Below are positions 1 through 8,859 of a DNA stretch of 64,000 bases, one piece after another. Origin of the DNA: JAFGLZ01 sp964390905 (GTDB lineage Bacteria > Planctomycetota > Phycisphaerae > UBA1845 > JAFGLZ01). Each line of letters starts with the position of its first letter. The stretch's first letter is position 1. Both the position numbers and the translations under genes were made by a program. The notes beneath the pieces were generated by a model. The model was not told the DNA's origin, did not search any database, and saw only the letters and a program-made list of their open reading frames with translations. Location: the NCBI GenBank assembly GCA_964390905.1, contig CAYMLO010000015.1, forward strand, positions 1 to 64,000, given 5' to 3'.

Positions 1-2
1 AG

Positions 3-2309
3 CTGGTCGAGGCGCTCGGCGTGGCGGTCTTCATCGTGATCGCGCTGCTGACGCTCGGCTTGGGGTGGCGCGAGTCGCTGATCGTCGCGGTGGCCGTTCC
101 GGTGGTGTTCGGTCTGACGCTGACGGTCAACCTGTTGTTTGGCTACACGATCAACCGCGTGACCCTGTTCGCATTGATCCTGTCGCTGGGTCTGCTGGTG
201 GACGACCCGATCGTGGACGTCGAGAACATCTCGCGGCACTTCTCTTTGCGGGGCAAGGCGACGCGACAGATCGTCCTGGAGGCGGTGGCCGAAATCCGCC
301 CGCCCCTGATCACGGCCACGCTGGCGGTCATCGTCTCGTTCCTGCCGATGTTCTTCATCACCGGCATGATGGGCCCCTACATGCGACCGATGGCCCTGAA
401 CGTGCCCGTCGCGATGATCATGTCGATGGTCGTCGCGTTCACGATCACGCCGTGGATGTCGTATCACCTGTTGAGGCGTCGCCACGGCGAGGGAAAGGCA
501 GATTCTGGGAACTCCCACGACGATCCCGACGACATCGCCGCCGTCAAGCGCAGCCCGTTGTATCGGCTGTTCTATCCGCTGATGGCGCCGCTGCTGCATT
601 CGCGGCGGGCGGCGTGGGCGTTCTTGGCCGTCATGGGCGGGCTGACGATCGGCGCGATCGCGCTGGCGGCCGTTCGGGGCGTGCCGCTCAAGATGCTGCC
701 CTTCGACAACAAGAACGAACTGCTGCTCGTGCTCGACTTCGGCGAGGGCACGACGCTGGAACGGACGGACGCCGTCGTCCGCGAGTTCGAGCAATACCTC
801 GCCGCGGTGCCGGAGCTGACCGATTTCACGTCTTACGTCGGCGTCGCGTCGGCGATGGATTTCAACGGCCTGGTCCGCCACTACTACCTTCGGCAGGGCG
901 ACAACGTGGCCGAGATCCGAATGAACCTGGTCGGAAAGAAGAGCCGGCATCAACAAAGCCACGCCATCGGCCTGCGGATTCGAGACGATCTGACGGCGAT
1001 CGCGTCGCGTCACGGCGCGAACCTGTCGATCGTGGAGACGCCCCCCGGCCCGCCGGTGATCGCCACCGTAACGGCAGAGGTATTCGGTCGGCCCGATCAC
1101 GCGTACGCTGACCTTACCGAGGCGGCGAAGGTGGTTCGGGCGCGGATGGAGGTTGAGCCGGCCGTGGTCGACGTGGATGACACGGTCGAGGCACACAGCC
1201 CCAAGCTGGTGTTCGTCACCGACAAGGAGAAGGCCGCCCTCAACGGCGTATCGGTCGCCGAGATCGCCGAGACGATCCAGATCGCGCTGGGAGGTGCGAC
1301 CCCAGGTCTCGTCCAGCTCCCCGACGAGCGGAAGCCGCTTCGGATCCAGTTGCGCCTGCCCCGGTCGCGCCGTTCCAGTACCGTCGATCTGTCGCGAATC
1401 ACGGTCCAAGCCAGCACGGGTGATCTGGTGCCGTTGGCTGAACTAGGCAAATGGGAGAAGACGCTCGTCGACCAAACGATCTACCACAAGAACCTGAAGC
1501 GCGTGGTCTACGTCTTCGCCGAAACGGCCGGTCGTCCGCCCGCTGACGCCGTGGTCGACATCCAGGCAGACCTCATACCGGAAGCGTCCGGCGCGGGATC
1601 CGGTCTCAAACCGGTTGGCAACGGCTGGCTGGCCGACGCGACCCCGCGCGGGCTTGACGAACGCACGTTCCTCGACAACGGCAGCGACGTCCACTGGTCC
1701 GTGCCCCAGGGAATCCGCGTCGTGTTCTCCGGCGAAGGCGAATGGCAAATCACACTAGACGTCTTTCGTGACCTCGGCTTGGCGTTCGCCGCGGCGATGG
1801 TGGGCATCTACATCCTGCTGGTCAGCCAGACCGGTTCGTTCGCGATTCCCATCGTGGTCATGCTGGCCATCCCCCTGACGATCCTCGGCATCATGCCCGG
1901 GTTCTGGCTGCTCAACGCCATCGCCGGGGGGCAGGTGGGCGCGTACGCCGACCCGATCTTCTTCACCGCCACCGGCATGATCGGCATGATCGCGCTGGCC
2001 GGCATCGTGACGCGCGATTCGATCATCCTGGTGGACTTCATCCACCTGTCGCTGGCTCGGGGACGGACGCTGTTCGAGGCGATCATGGAGAGCCGCGTCG
2101 TACGGCTGCGCCCCATCCTGCTGACGGCGGGAACGGCCATGTTGTCGGCCGCGCCGATCACCATCGATCCCATCTTCTCGGGGTTGGCCTGGGCGCTCAT
2201 CTTCGGGCTCTTCGCCTCGACGATCTTCACGTTGTTCGTCATTCCCGTGACGTACTGGTTGCTGTACGCCAACAAGCCAGGCCACGGTCTGGCCCCGCGG
2301 GACGTGTGA
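3..2309 (+). CDS. RND-family efflux transporter permease, C-terminal part (5' end outside window)
   Basis: Inner-membrane RND pump subunit that would export small molecules using the proton gradient. The reading frame is already open at the left edge, so the N-terminal domain is missing and about 768 residues are visible. Visible parts are a helix-4-like segment with an Asp pair (LVDDPIVDVEN), a second periplasmic porter domain (roughly residues 215-585) and the last block of membrane helices, including GIVTRDSIILVDF, the counterpart of AcrB's GLSAKNAILIVEF. The DxxxxxDNKNEL-like segment after the first block is typical of the family. No adaptor or outer-membrane gene follows, so partners probably lie upstream. 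Substrate cannot be assigned. Family call is firm; a metal versus drug pump cannot be separated here. Confidence 0.93.
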   Translation: MVEALGVAVFIVIALLTLGLGWRESLIVAVAVPVVFGLTLTVNLLFGYTINRVTLFALILSLGLLVDDPIVDVENISRHFSLRGKATRQIVLEAVAEIRPPLITATLAVIVSFLPMFFITGMMGPYMRPMALNVPVAMIMSMVVAFTITPWMSYHLLRRRHGEGKADSGNSHDDPDDIAAVKRSPLYRLFYPLMAPLLHSRRAAWAFLAVMGGLTIGAIALAAVRGVPLKMLPFDNKNELLLVLDFGEGTTLERTDAVVREFEQYLAAVPELTDFTSYVGVASAMDFNGLVRHYYLRQGDNVAEIRMNLVGKKSRHQQSHAIGLRIRDDLTAIASRHGANLSIVETPPGPPVIATVTAEVFGRPDHAYADLTEAAKVVRARMEVEPAVVDVDDTVEAHSPKLVFVTDKEKAALNGVSVAEIAETIQIALGGATPGLVQLPDERKPLRIQLRLPRSRRSSTVDLSRITVQASTGDLVPLAELGKWEKTLVDQTIYHKNLKRVVYVFAETAGRPPADAVVDIQADLIPEASGAGSGLKPVGNGWLADATPRGLDERTFLDNGSDVHWSVPQGIRVVFSGEGEWQITLDVFRDLGLAFAAAMVGIYILLVSQTGSFAIPIVVMLAIPLTILGIMPGFWLLNAIAGGQVGAYADPIFFTATGMIGMIALAGIVTRDSIILVDFIHLSLARGRTLFEAIMESRVVRLRPILLTAGTAMLSAAPITIDPIFSGLAWALIFGLFASTIFTLFVIPVTYWLLYANKPGHGLAPRDV

Positions 2310-2396
2310 TGTCAGACCAGATGCTCCAAGAGTCACAGGTCTCTTCAGTGCACCACACAGCTCACATACGATCTCTCACTGCCGGAGGAGACGCCG

Positions 2397-3902
2397 ATGA
2401 CCGACCAAACACCCAATGCCTGGCGGTGCTCAGTCTGCGGATACGTTCACCAGGGCGCCTCGCCGCCGGACGTCTGCCCGATCTGCGGTGCGTCACGCGA
2501 TGACTTCGAACCCTACGTCGACGAAACAAGACCCTCTGCACGGGACGGAGCCGAACGCTGGAAGTGTCTGAATTGCGGCCACGTTCATGTCGGATCGCAG
2601 CCGCCCGAACGGTGTCCCGTCTGCGGCGCACGCACCGATCGCTTTGAACCCGTCGATGTCCCGGCGGAGCAAGCGGCCAGCACCTCTCAGCCCAAGCAGG
2701 TCGTCATCGTCGGCGCGGGCATCGCGGGGATATCCGCAGCCGAGTCCCTTCGAGCGGCCTCGCCCTCGACCGAGATCGTGCTGATCTCACGCGAGAAGGG
2801 ACTGCCCTATTACCGTCTCAACCTGACCCGCTACCTGGCGGGCGAGGTGGCCGAGCAGGAGCTGCCGCTTCGGCCGGAGGGCTGGTACGAAGAGCAGAAC
2901 ATCGCCCTGAAGGACGGCGCTGAGGTGGCCGACCTTGCCCTGGACGAACACGTCGTCAGGCTTCGCGACGGAGAGAGCGTCCCATTCGAAAAGCTCATCC
3001 TGACGGCGGGCTCCCATCCGTTCGTGCCGCCGTTTCCCGGAGCGACCCGAGGGGGCGTCACGAGCCTTCGGACCCTGGACGACGCCCGTCAGATCCTCCA
3101 GAGCATCCCGGCCGGCCCGAGATGCGTCTGTATCGGCGGCGGCATCCTGGGCCTCGAGGCGGTGGGCGGCCTGGCGCGCCGAGGCGCCAACGTCACCCTC
3201 CTGGAGGGGCATGGGTGGCTGCTGCCACGCCAGCTCAACGAAACTGCCGCCTCGATTGTCGAGCAACACGTCGCCAAGCTCGGCATCAACCTGCTGAAGG
3301 GCGCCTCCGTCGCGGAGATCCTGGGTGACGAGCGGGTCCGCGGCGTCCAATTGAAGGACGGAGCGACGGTCCCTGCCGATCTGGTCATCATCGCCACGGG
3401 CGTTCGACCGAACAGCTACCTCGCGCGACAGGCCGGCCTGGAGGTCAACCAGGGCGTGGTCGTGGACAACCACCTGGTCACCTCTCATTCGGACGTCCTG
3501 GCCGCCGGAGACGTGGCGGAACACCGCGGGGTCGTCTACGGCCTGTGGAACCCGTCGCAGTATCAGGGAAGCATCGCAGGCATGAACGCGGCCGGTCGGA
3601 CCAACGAGTTCGGGGGCATCCCGCGCTCCAACACGCTGAAAGTGTTGGGCTTGGACCTCTTCAGCATCGGTCAGTTCGAGCCGACCGACGCAAGTTTCGA
3701 GGTGTGCGACGAAAGACTCGAAGACAGGTATTGGCGCTTCTGTTTTCGGGACAACGCGCTGGTCGGCGCAATCCTGCTCGGCGACACCACGCTGACCGCG
3801 CCGACCAAGGCCGCCGTGGAACGCAGGGCTGATTTCTCCGCCTTGCTGCGCAAGCGCCCCAGCGCCGCCGACGTGAAGGCCCATCTGACCGAGAGGGCCT
3901 AG
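2397..3902 (+). CDS. Double rubredoxin-like domain / FAD-dependent NAD(P)H oxidoreductase fusion
   Basis: Probable cytoplasmic electron-transfer flavoprotein. Residues about 10-35 and 56-82 form two iron-binding modules of the rubrerythrin-rubredoxin type (CSVCGYVHQG..CPICGA and CLNCGHVHVG..CPVCGA). They are followed by a pyridine-nucleotide-disulfide oxidoreductase core with an FAD motif (VVIVGAGIAG, about 101), an NAD(P) motif (CVCIGGGILG, about 242) and the second FAD motif AAGDVAEH. The C-terminal domain resembles that of rubredoxin and nitrite reductases (NirB-like). The start is well supported by GGAGGAG eight bases upstream. It stands alone between the RND gene and the PHB-like remnants. 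Such enzymes usually deliver NAD(P)H electrons to rubredoxin-dependent oxygen or peroxide reductases, but no such partner is in view, so the acceptor is unknown. Confidence 0.9.
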   Translation: MTDQTPNAWRCSVCGYVHQGASPPDVCPICGASRDDFEPYVDETRPSARDGAERWKCLNCGHVHVGSQPPERCPVCGARTDRFEPVDVPAEQAASTSQPKQVVIVGAGIAGISAAESLRAASPSTEIVLISREKGLPYYRLNLTRYLAGEVAEQELPLRPEGWYEEQNIALKDGAEVADLALDEHVVRLRDGESVPFEKLILTAGSHPFVPPFPGATRGGVTSLRTLDDARQILQSIPAGPRCVCIGGGILGLEAVGGLARRGANVTLLEGHGWLLPRQLNETAASIVEQHVAKLGINLLKGASVAEILGDERVRGVQLKDGATVPADLVIIATGVRPNSYLARQAGLEVNQGVVVDNHLVTSHSDVLAAGDVAEHRGVVYGLWNPSQYQGSIAGMNAAGRTNEFGGIPRSNTLKVLGLDLFSIGQFEPTDASFEVCDERLEDRYWRFCFRDNALVGAILLGDTTLTAPTKAAVERRADFSALLRKRPSAADVKAHLTERA

Positions 3903-4096
3903 GGTCCTGCCCTGCCTTCTGAACGGTTGGCCAGCCACTGACATGCCTTGGGCCAGAGCTCCCGATGCGCCTTGGACCCCACTGCTATCCCGATGTGACC
4001 CGCGGGAAACAGGATGGATTCGCGGTCCTGAGATCCGACCAGATCGTTGAAGGGCATGCTCTGCGAACAGGGAACCAGGTGGTCGTCCCTGGCCAT
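3899..4096 (-). pseudogene. C-terminal remnant of a class III PHA synthase (PhaC-like)
   Basis: The 65 residues in this frame match the end of PhaC-type alpha/beta-hydrolase synthases: DDHLVPCS carries the catalytic Asp region and FPAGHIGIAVGSKAH carries the catalytic His, followed by ELWPKACQWL. About 290 N-terminal residues, including the nucleophile Cys box, are absent. The fragment starts only about 20 bases after the stop of the thiolase gene on the same strand, as if a deletion fused the two. It could be a decayed gene or an assembly join. It cannot be an active synthase. Family assignment rests on motif recognition only. Confidence 0.6.
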
Positions 4097-4116
4097 CTGG
4101 TGCGGCGAATCGCGCG

Positions 4117-5295
4117 TCAACAGCGTTCTACGGCCATCGCAACCGCCTCTCCGCCCCCGACGCACAAGACGTCGATGCCGATCTTGGCGCCCGTGTGCTT
4201 CATCGCATTGAGCAGCGTTACCAGCGTTCGCGCGCCGCTCGCGCCGATGGGGTGCCCGATCGCCACGGCCCCGCCGTGGACGTTCACCTTCTCGTGCGGG
4301 ATCTCGAGGGTCTTCATCGCCGCCAGCACCACCACCGAGAACGCCTCGTTGATCTCGAACAGGTCTACGTCGCTGACGCTCAATGACACTTTGTCCATAA
4401 GGCGCTTCAGCGCGTCGATCGGCGCCAGCGTGAACCACTCGGGCTCGCGAGAGGCGCTGGCGTATCCGAGGATCCTGGCCTGAGGACGTACCCCGAGAGA
4501 CTGCACGCTATCTTCGGATAATACGACGATCGCGGCGGCGCCGTCATTGATGCTCGACGCGTTGCCGGCCGTCACGGTGCCCTCCTGACCGAAGGCGGGT
4601 CGGAGCTTGCGAAGCTTCTCCTCGTTGAAGCGCTTGGGCTCCTCGTCTTCGGCGATGGTGACGACGTTCTTGCCGGCACGCGCCTCGACCGGGACGATCT
4701 CCTCGGCGAGGACCCCCCGTTCCATCGCCGAGAGCACCCGTGTGTAGCTGGCGACGGCAAAGTCGTCCTGCTCTTCGCGAGAGATACCGCATTCGACCGC
4801 GCACCGATCCCCGAACGTTCCCATATGCACGTCGTTGTAGACGTCCCACAAGCCGTCCTTGATCATGGTGTCGATCAGCTTGCCGTCGCCCATCCGGTAT
4901 CCCGAGCGGGCCTTCTCGAGCACGTAGGGCGCCCGCGACATGTTCTCCGTCCCGCCGGCGACGATCACCGAACCGTCGTTGCACTGGATCGCTTGTGCGG
5001 CCAGCATGACGGACTTGAGTCCCGATCCGCAAACCTTGTTGACCGTCGTGGAGCCGATGTGGACGTCCAATCCCGCCCCGATGGCCGACTGACGGGCCAC
5101 GTTCTGCCCCAGACCGGCGCCGATGACGTTCCCGAAGATCACTTCGTCGACGCGATCCGGCCGGACTCCCGAGCGATCGAGAGACGCCTTGATCACCACA
5201 CTGCCCAGAACCGTTGCCGGGGTCTCGGCGAACCCGCCGCAGAACCCGCCGATCGCCGTGCGCGCTCCACCCGCCAGATACACGTTTGCTGTCAT
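4117..5295 (-). CDS. Acetyl-CoA acetyltransferase (thiolase)
   Basis: Catalyses condensation of two acetyl-CoA to acetoacetyl-CoA (or the reverse cleavage) in the cytoplasm. At 392 residues it has full family length and ends normally (CVGGGEAVAMAVERC). All catalytic elements are visible: nucleophile Cys in VNKVCGSGLKSVMLAAQ (about 89), GGTENMSRAPY, NEAFSVV, His in GHPIGASGAR and the second Cys in LCVGGG. The ATG at 5295 is preceded by AGGGGATG and is preferred over an ATG 60 bases upstream. The gene lies between a phasin-like tail and a PhaC-like tail, so it is likely the PhaA member of a former polyhydroxybutyrate operon. It may now serve general acyl-CoA metabolism. Confidence 0.93.
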   Translation of the reverse strand: MTANVYLAGGARTAIGGFCGGFAETPATVLGSVVIKASLDRSGVRPDRVDEVIFGNVIGAGLGQNVARQSAIGAGLDVHIGSTTVNKVCGSGLKSVMLAAQAIQCNDGSVIVAGGTENMSRAPYVLEKARSGYRMGDGKLIDTMIKDGLWDVYNDVHMGTFGDRCAVECGISREEQDDFAVASYTRVLSAMERGVLAEEIVPVEARAGKNVVTIAEDEEPKRFNEEKLRKLRPAFGQEGTVTAGNASSINDGAAAIVVLSEDSVQSLGVRPQARILGYASASREPEWFTLAPIDALKRLMDKVSLSVSDVDLFEINEAFSVVVLAAMKTLEIPHEKVNVHGGAVAIGHPIGASGARTLVTLLNAMKHTGAKIGIDVLCVGGGEAVAMAVERC

Positions 5296-5386
5296 GTCAT
5301 CCCCTGTCTCGAAGACCCGTCCTTCCTCGACCCGCGGACCAAAGACATCAAACACTCAGTGGATCGTCGCGACAAGACGCTCGCAC

Positions 5387-5530
5387 TCACTCGGATGTCT
5401 CCGGCTGGCCGTTCGATCCCTTGCCAGCCAGGGCTGCCCATCTCTCGGCCGCCTTGGCGTCGGCCTCCAGAGCCGCTTGGGTATTGCGGCGAAGCGTGTC
5501 ACCCGCTCGCCATGATGCCTCAAAGACCTC
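5387..5530 (-). pseudogene. Phasin-like C-terminal remnant
   Basis: A frame of about 47 residues ending in TGA reads GEVFEASWRAGDTLRRNTQA and continues with an Ala-rich amphipathic stretch (ALEADAKAAERWAALAGKG). Its composition and the ending ERWAALAGKG resemble granule-associated phasins or PhaE-type proteins. The N-terminal part is missing: the frame loses any family character at about 5530, exactly where an opposite-strand SDR tail begins. It lies upstream of the thiolase on the same strand, which fits a decayed PHB operon. The match is short and by eye, so confidence is low. Confidence 0.35.
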
Positions 5531-5589
5531 GCCAGGGGGCGCGTTGGTTGTGCAGATGCATAGAATACCCGCGCGAACGCGACACGGTC

Positions 5590-5721
5590 CAGGCCGTCAA
5601 GATCGACAAGGAGACCGGCTGGCCGGAGGAGATCTCCCCCGCGGTCGCGTTCCTGGCCAGCCCTTCCGCCAGCTTCATCACGGGGCAGGTCATCGCCGTC
5701 AACGGTGGGATGTACATGTGA
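5590..5721 (+). pseudogene. C-terminal remnant of a short-chain dehydrogenase (FabG/PhaB-like)
   Basis: The last 35 residues of this frame are a classical SDR ending: GWPEEISPAVAFLASPSASF followed by ITGQVIAVNGGMYM, equivalent to the end of 3-oxoacyl-ACP or acetoacetyl-CoA reductases. The Rossmann glycine motif and the catalytic Ser-Tyr-Lys region are missing because the homology stops at about 5600. It faces the phasin-like tail on the other strand, and both genes have lost their 5' parts at the same junction. Acetoacetyl-CoA reductase (PhaB) would fit the neighbouring thiolase and PhaC tail, but FabG is equally compatible. Confidence 0.6.
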
Positions 5722-5752
5722 GTCGGCCCGGGAACCGGCCAGGAGACCGACG

Positions 5753-7093
5753 CTACATCTGAACAGGGGGTTCGCCGGGGTCGCTTGTCATCGGTGAGAC
5801 CAGGCGACGATTCCACAGGAGCAACAGCACCGCCCAACCGAGAAGGACGGCCCCGACCGCCTGATGCGCGGTTGCCAGGACGACCTCGGTCGTCGGCGGG
5901 GGTTTGCGAAGGGCCAGCGCACCGGTGGCGATGAGGGCGGCGACGCCCAGGACCACCTGAACTCCCGTCAGGACGAGCAATCCGATCCCCAGTCGCCGGA
6001 GCTGCCCGGCGTCGTACAGGCCCCAGGCGCGGAGGCCGAGCGCCAAGGCGAGCACGCCGACGATCACGGCCATGGCGATATGGACCGGCATGCCGACGTA
6101 GGTGTGACGCAACACCGCCCCGAAGATCAGTTGCAGGATCAGCAGGCAGGGCAGGGCAACGCTGAGGGTCCGATCGGTGGCAGCGAATCGGCTGACGACG
6201 GGCGGCCGGGCCGTTGCCCAGCGCGTGAACGTTACCGCGGTGATCGCCGTCAGGGCGGCGAAGATCGCTTGACCCAGCACGCCATGGACGATCGCCAATC
6301 GAATGCTCGGGGCCATCTCGGCACGCGACGCGCTCAGCGTGAACCGTCCCGTCACGCGCAGCCCGCCGAACACGCCTTGAATGACCACCGATAGCAGGAC
6401 CAGCACCGCGAGCCACCGGACGCCGCTGCCCCGCTCCGACCGCCACACGCAGATCGTCAGCGTGATGACCGTCAGGCCAAGCAGTGAGCCGAGGAGTCGA
6501 TGCGTATGTTCGTAGTAGATCCCGCCGGTCATCCGGCTCAGGGGGTACAGGAACATGTTGTAGCCGAACGAATTCGGCCAATCGACGACGGCCAGCCCTG
6601 CCTCCTTGCTGGTCACCAGCCCCCCGGCGGTCAGGAGCAGCAGACAGGCAGCCGTCGCCGTGGTCGCCAGCGCCGAGAGCCAGTTGACGCGGCCTGGTCT
6701 TTCCCGGGTGACCGCGCCGCCGAACATCGCGCCGAGGCCGCCGATGACGCCGCCGACCAGCACGGATCCAGGGACCCACCAGAGGGCGGAAGGTACGATC
6801 TGGTTGGGCCTGTCCCCGCCCAGCAGGCTGCCCAGGATCATCATGTTCAGGACCGCAGACAGGGCGCCGACGGCCGAGCCGCCGCGCCAACCGCGAAGCG
6901 TCAATCGTCCAGCGACGACGCCCCCGGCCAACATACACGTCAACATCAACACCAACACCAGCCAACTGGGGATCGCCGTCGGTGAGAGGCGACAGACGTA
7001 TCCCAAGCCCCACATCACCACGGTCTGTCCGAAACCGATGGCGATGATGTCGATCACGGACTTTCTGGGTCGTGTCGTCATTTGATCCGACAT
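5753..7093 (-). CDS. ctaA: Heme A synthase (COX15/CtaA) with N-terminal membrane extension
   Basis: Membrane enzyme that oxidises the C8 methyl group of heme O to the formyl of heme A for the caa3 oxidase encoded nearby. The catalytic region (about residues 155-435) holds the four conserved histidine sites in order: EHTHRLLGSLLG, AIVHGVLGQ, RHTYVGMPVHIAMAV and TAHQAVGAVLLG. At 446 residues it exceeds typical CtaA because about 150 N-terminal residues form an extra block of hydrophobic segments (WLVLVLMLTCMLAGG, MMILGSLLGG, VGGVIGGLGAMFGG) of unknown role. The start at 7093 has AGAGG upstream; an ATG four codons in is an alternative. It diverges from ctaB, the preceding enzyme in the pathway. 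Confidence 0.92.
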   Translation of the reverse strand: MSDQMTTRPRKSVIDIIAIGFGQTVVMWGLGYVCRLSPTAIPSWLVLVLMLTCMLAGGVVAGRLTLRGWRGGSAVGALSAVLNMMILGSLLGGDRPNQIVPSALWWVPGSVLVGGVIGGLGAMFGGAVTRERPGRVNWLSALATTATAACLLLLTAGGLVTSKEAGLAVVDWPNSFGYNMFLYPLSRMTGGIYYEHTHRLLGSLLGLTVITLTICVWRSERGSGVRWLAVLVLLSVVIQGVFGGLRVTGRFTLSASRAEMAPSIRLAIVHGVLGQAIFAALTAITAVTFTRWATARPPVVSRFAATDRTLSVALPCLLILQLIFGAVLRHTYVGMPVHIAMAVIVGVLALALGLRAWGLYDAGQLRRLGIGLLVLTGVQVVLGVAALIATGALALRKPPPTTEVVLATAHQAVGAVLLGWAVLLLLWNRRLVSPMTSDPGEPPVQM

Positions 7094-7280
7094 CAGCTTG
7101 GCCTCTGGATGGTCGTCGGCAGACGCACGGCGTCCAGGCCCGAAACATGCCGAGCGACCTCCTCAAATCATAGGTCCCCACTCGTATTCGAGCCACAGCC
7201 TTTCGTGTCGCATCCCTGGACCGTGACGCCACCTTCCCAGGCCAGTTACAATGTGCCCGAGCCCATTTCAGGAGATCGCG

Positions 7281-8300
7281 TTGGCGGTCCAACCTGACAC
7301 CTCTGCGGATATCTTGCCGTCTTCGAACGGACAAACCGCTCGACGGCGCTGGACCGCCTATCTGGAGCTGGCCAAACCCCGGCTGGTCGGGTTGGCGCTG
7401 TTCCCGACAGCGGTGGGGTTTTGGCTGGCCTGCGACGGACCGGTCGATTGGCTGCGCATGGCCTTGACGCTCGTCGGGACGGCGATCGCCGCCGGCGGCG
7501 CAAACGCCCTGAACCAATGCCGCGAAACCCGGCTGGATGCGCAGATGGCGCGGACGTGTAGCCGGCCCCTGCCGTCTGGCCGGTTGGATTCCGGGCGCGC
7601 ATGGTGCTGGGCGATCGCCCTGGCCGTCGCGGGTCCGGTGATCCTGGCCGTGGCGGTGAGTCGGCTCGCAGCCGGGCTGGCCGTCGGCGCCGAAGCGATC
7701 TACGTCCTGATCTACACGCCGCTGAAGCTACGAACGTCGCTCTGCACGCTCATCGGCGCCTCGTGTGGGGCCCTGCTGCCGATGATCGGGTGGGCCGGCG
7801 CCGCCGACGGGCTCGACTACGGCACGTGGGTGCTCGCCGCCATCCTCTACGTCTGGCAGATCCCGCATTCGCTGGCGCTGGCGTGGCTGCACCGTCGCGA
7901 GTATGCGCGCGTGGGCTTTCGCATCCTGGCCGCGCTCGATCCGTCCGGGCGAGCCACGTGCGAGGTGGTCGTGCTCTATTGCCTGGCGCTGCTGCCGCTG
8001 AGTTTGACCGCGGCGTTCGCCGGCATGGTCGGGTGGGTCTACATCGTAGGCGCCTCGGCCTCTGGGCTGGGCCTGCTCGCGTTGGGATTGAGGTTGTATT
8101 GGCTGCGTTCCCTGGCCAGCGCGCGGCATCTGTTCCTGGCCAGCATGGTCTACTTGCCGCTCGTCCTCGGTTTGATGGTAGCCGACCAACGCCCCTGGCA
8201 GACGGCGCGGATTCACGGGCTCGCTCAGGCGGCCAGATACATCGTCGCGAACATCACCAGCCAAACCGCGTCGAGGAAATGCCAATACATCGCCGAGTAG
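7281..8300 (+). CDS. ctaB: Heme O synthase (protoheme IX farnesyltransferase)
   Basis: UbiA-family membrane prenyltransferase that attaches a farnesyl group to heme B, giving heme O for CtaA. The diagnostic motif NQCRETRLDAQMARTCSRPL is present at about residues 80-100, followed by multiple hydrophobic helices and the second Asp-rich region near DGLDYGTWVLA. I prefer the TTG at 7281, which has CAGGAGA six bases upstream, over an ATG at 7251 with no clear ribosome site; both give the same core. The last 25 or so codons run antisense through the 3' end of the terminal oxidase gene (76-base convergent overlap), and the C-terminal tail beyond DQRPW looks like read-through rather than family sequence. 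Confidence 0.93.
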   Translation: MAVQPDTSADILPSSNGQTARRRWTAYLELAKPRLVGLALFPTAVGFWLACDGPVDWLRMALTLVGTAIAAGGANALNQCRETRLDAQMARTCSRPLPSGRLDSGRAWCWAIALAVAGPVILAVAVSRLAAGLAVGAEAIYVLIYTPLKLRTSLCTLIGASCGALLPMIGWAGAADGLDYGTWVLAAILYVWQIPHSLALAWLHRREYARVGFRILAALDPSGRATCEVVVLYCLALLPLSLTAAFAGMVGWVYIVGASASGLGLLALGLRLYWLRSLASARHLFLASMVYLPLVLGLMVADQRPWQTARIHGLAQAARYIVANITSQTASRKCQYIAE

Positions 8301-8842
8301 ACCACGCCCGCGTGCGCTTCGGCGCCGTACCGTCCGCGAAACGCCCTTGTCGTCACGACGATCAGCAAGACAAGCCCGCCGACCACGTGCGCACCGTGCA
8401 ACCCGGTCAGCATGAAGAACGTGAAGCCATACAGGTTCGTCGCGGGCCTGACGTGAAGGTCCATGAGCGCCGCCCAGTTCACCGCCTGGCTGATGAGGAA
8501 CAGCACACCGAGCACCAACGTGATGATCATGGCTGCAAGCAACATCGTCTGGCGGTCGCCGCGAGCACTCGTTAGCGCCCAGTGAACCGAGCCACTGCCA
8601 GTCAGCAAGAGGGCCGCGCTGAGCCACAGACCGGCCGGCAGACCCGGCATGCCCGGGGGTGGCCAGGCGTCGGCTCGCAGGCGAATGGCCAGATAGCCGA
8701 CCATGGCGGCGGCGAACAACACGGACAGAGACATCAAGAACAGAACCATGCCCAGCTTGCCCGCACCGGGAACCTGCTGATCCTTGCGGAGACTGAACGG
8801 AGGCGTCGTGTCGACTCGGGGTGGCCGGGATGGCGAGGTCAA
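8225..8842 (-). CDS. Cytochrome c oxidase subunit III-like protein (second copy)
   Basis: A 205-residue member of the heme-copper oxidase subunit III family with five hydrophobic segments: KLGMVLFLMSLSVLFAAAMV, LWLSAALLLTGSGSVHWAL, MLLAAMIITLVLGVLFLISQ, FFMLTGLHGAHVVGGLVLLI and YWHFLDAVWLVMFATMYL. The last two carry the typical HGAHVVGG and YWHFLDAVW signatures. The TTG start at 8842 is chosen for the upstream GGAGGGCAGG. It is the last gene of the long respiratory operon and overlaps the convergent ctaB tail. The operon already has a ctaE-like gene at 9262-10137, so this is a second subunit III, as seen in some caa3/ACIII loci. Confidence 0.9.
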   Translation of the reverse strand: MTSPSRPPRVDTTPPFSLRKDQQVPGAGKLGMVLFLMSLSVLFAAAMVGYLAIRLRADAWPPPGMPGLPAGLWLSAALLLTGSGSVHWALTSARGDRQTMLLAAMIITLVLGVLFLISQAVNWAALMDLHVRPATNLYGFTFFMLTGLHGAHVVGGLVLLIVVTTRAFRGRYGAEAHAGVVYSAMYWHFLDAVWLVMFATMYLAA

Positions 8843-8859
8843 GCGTCCTGCCCTCCCGG

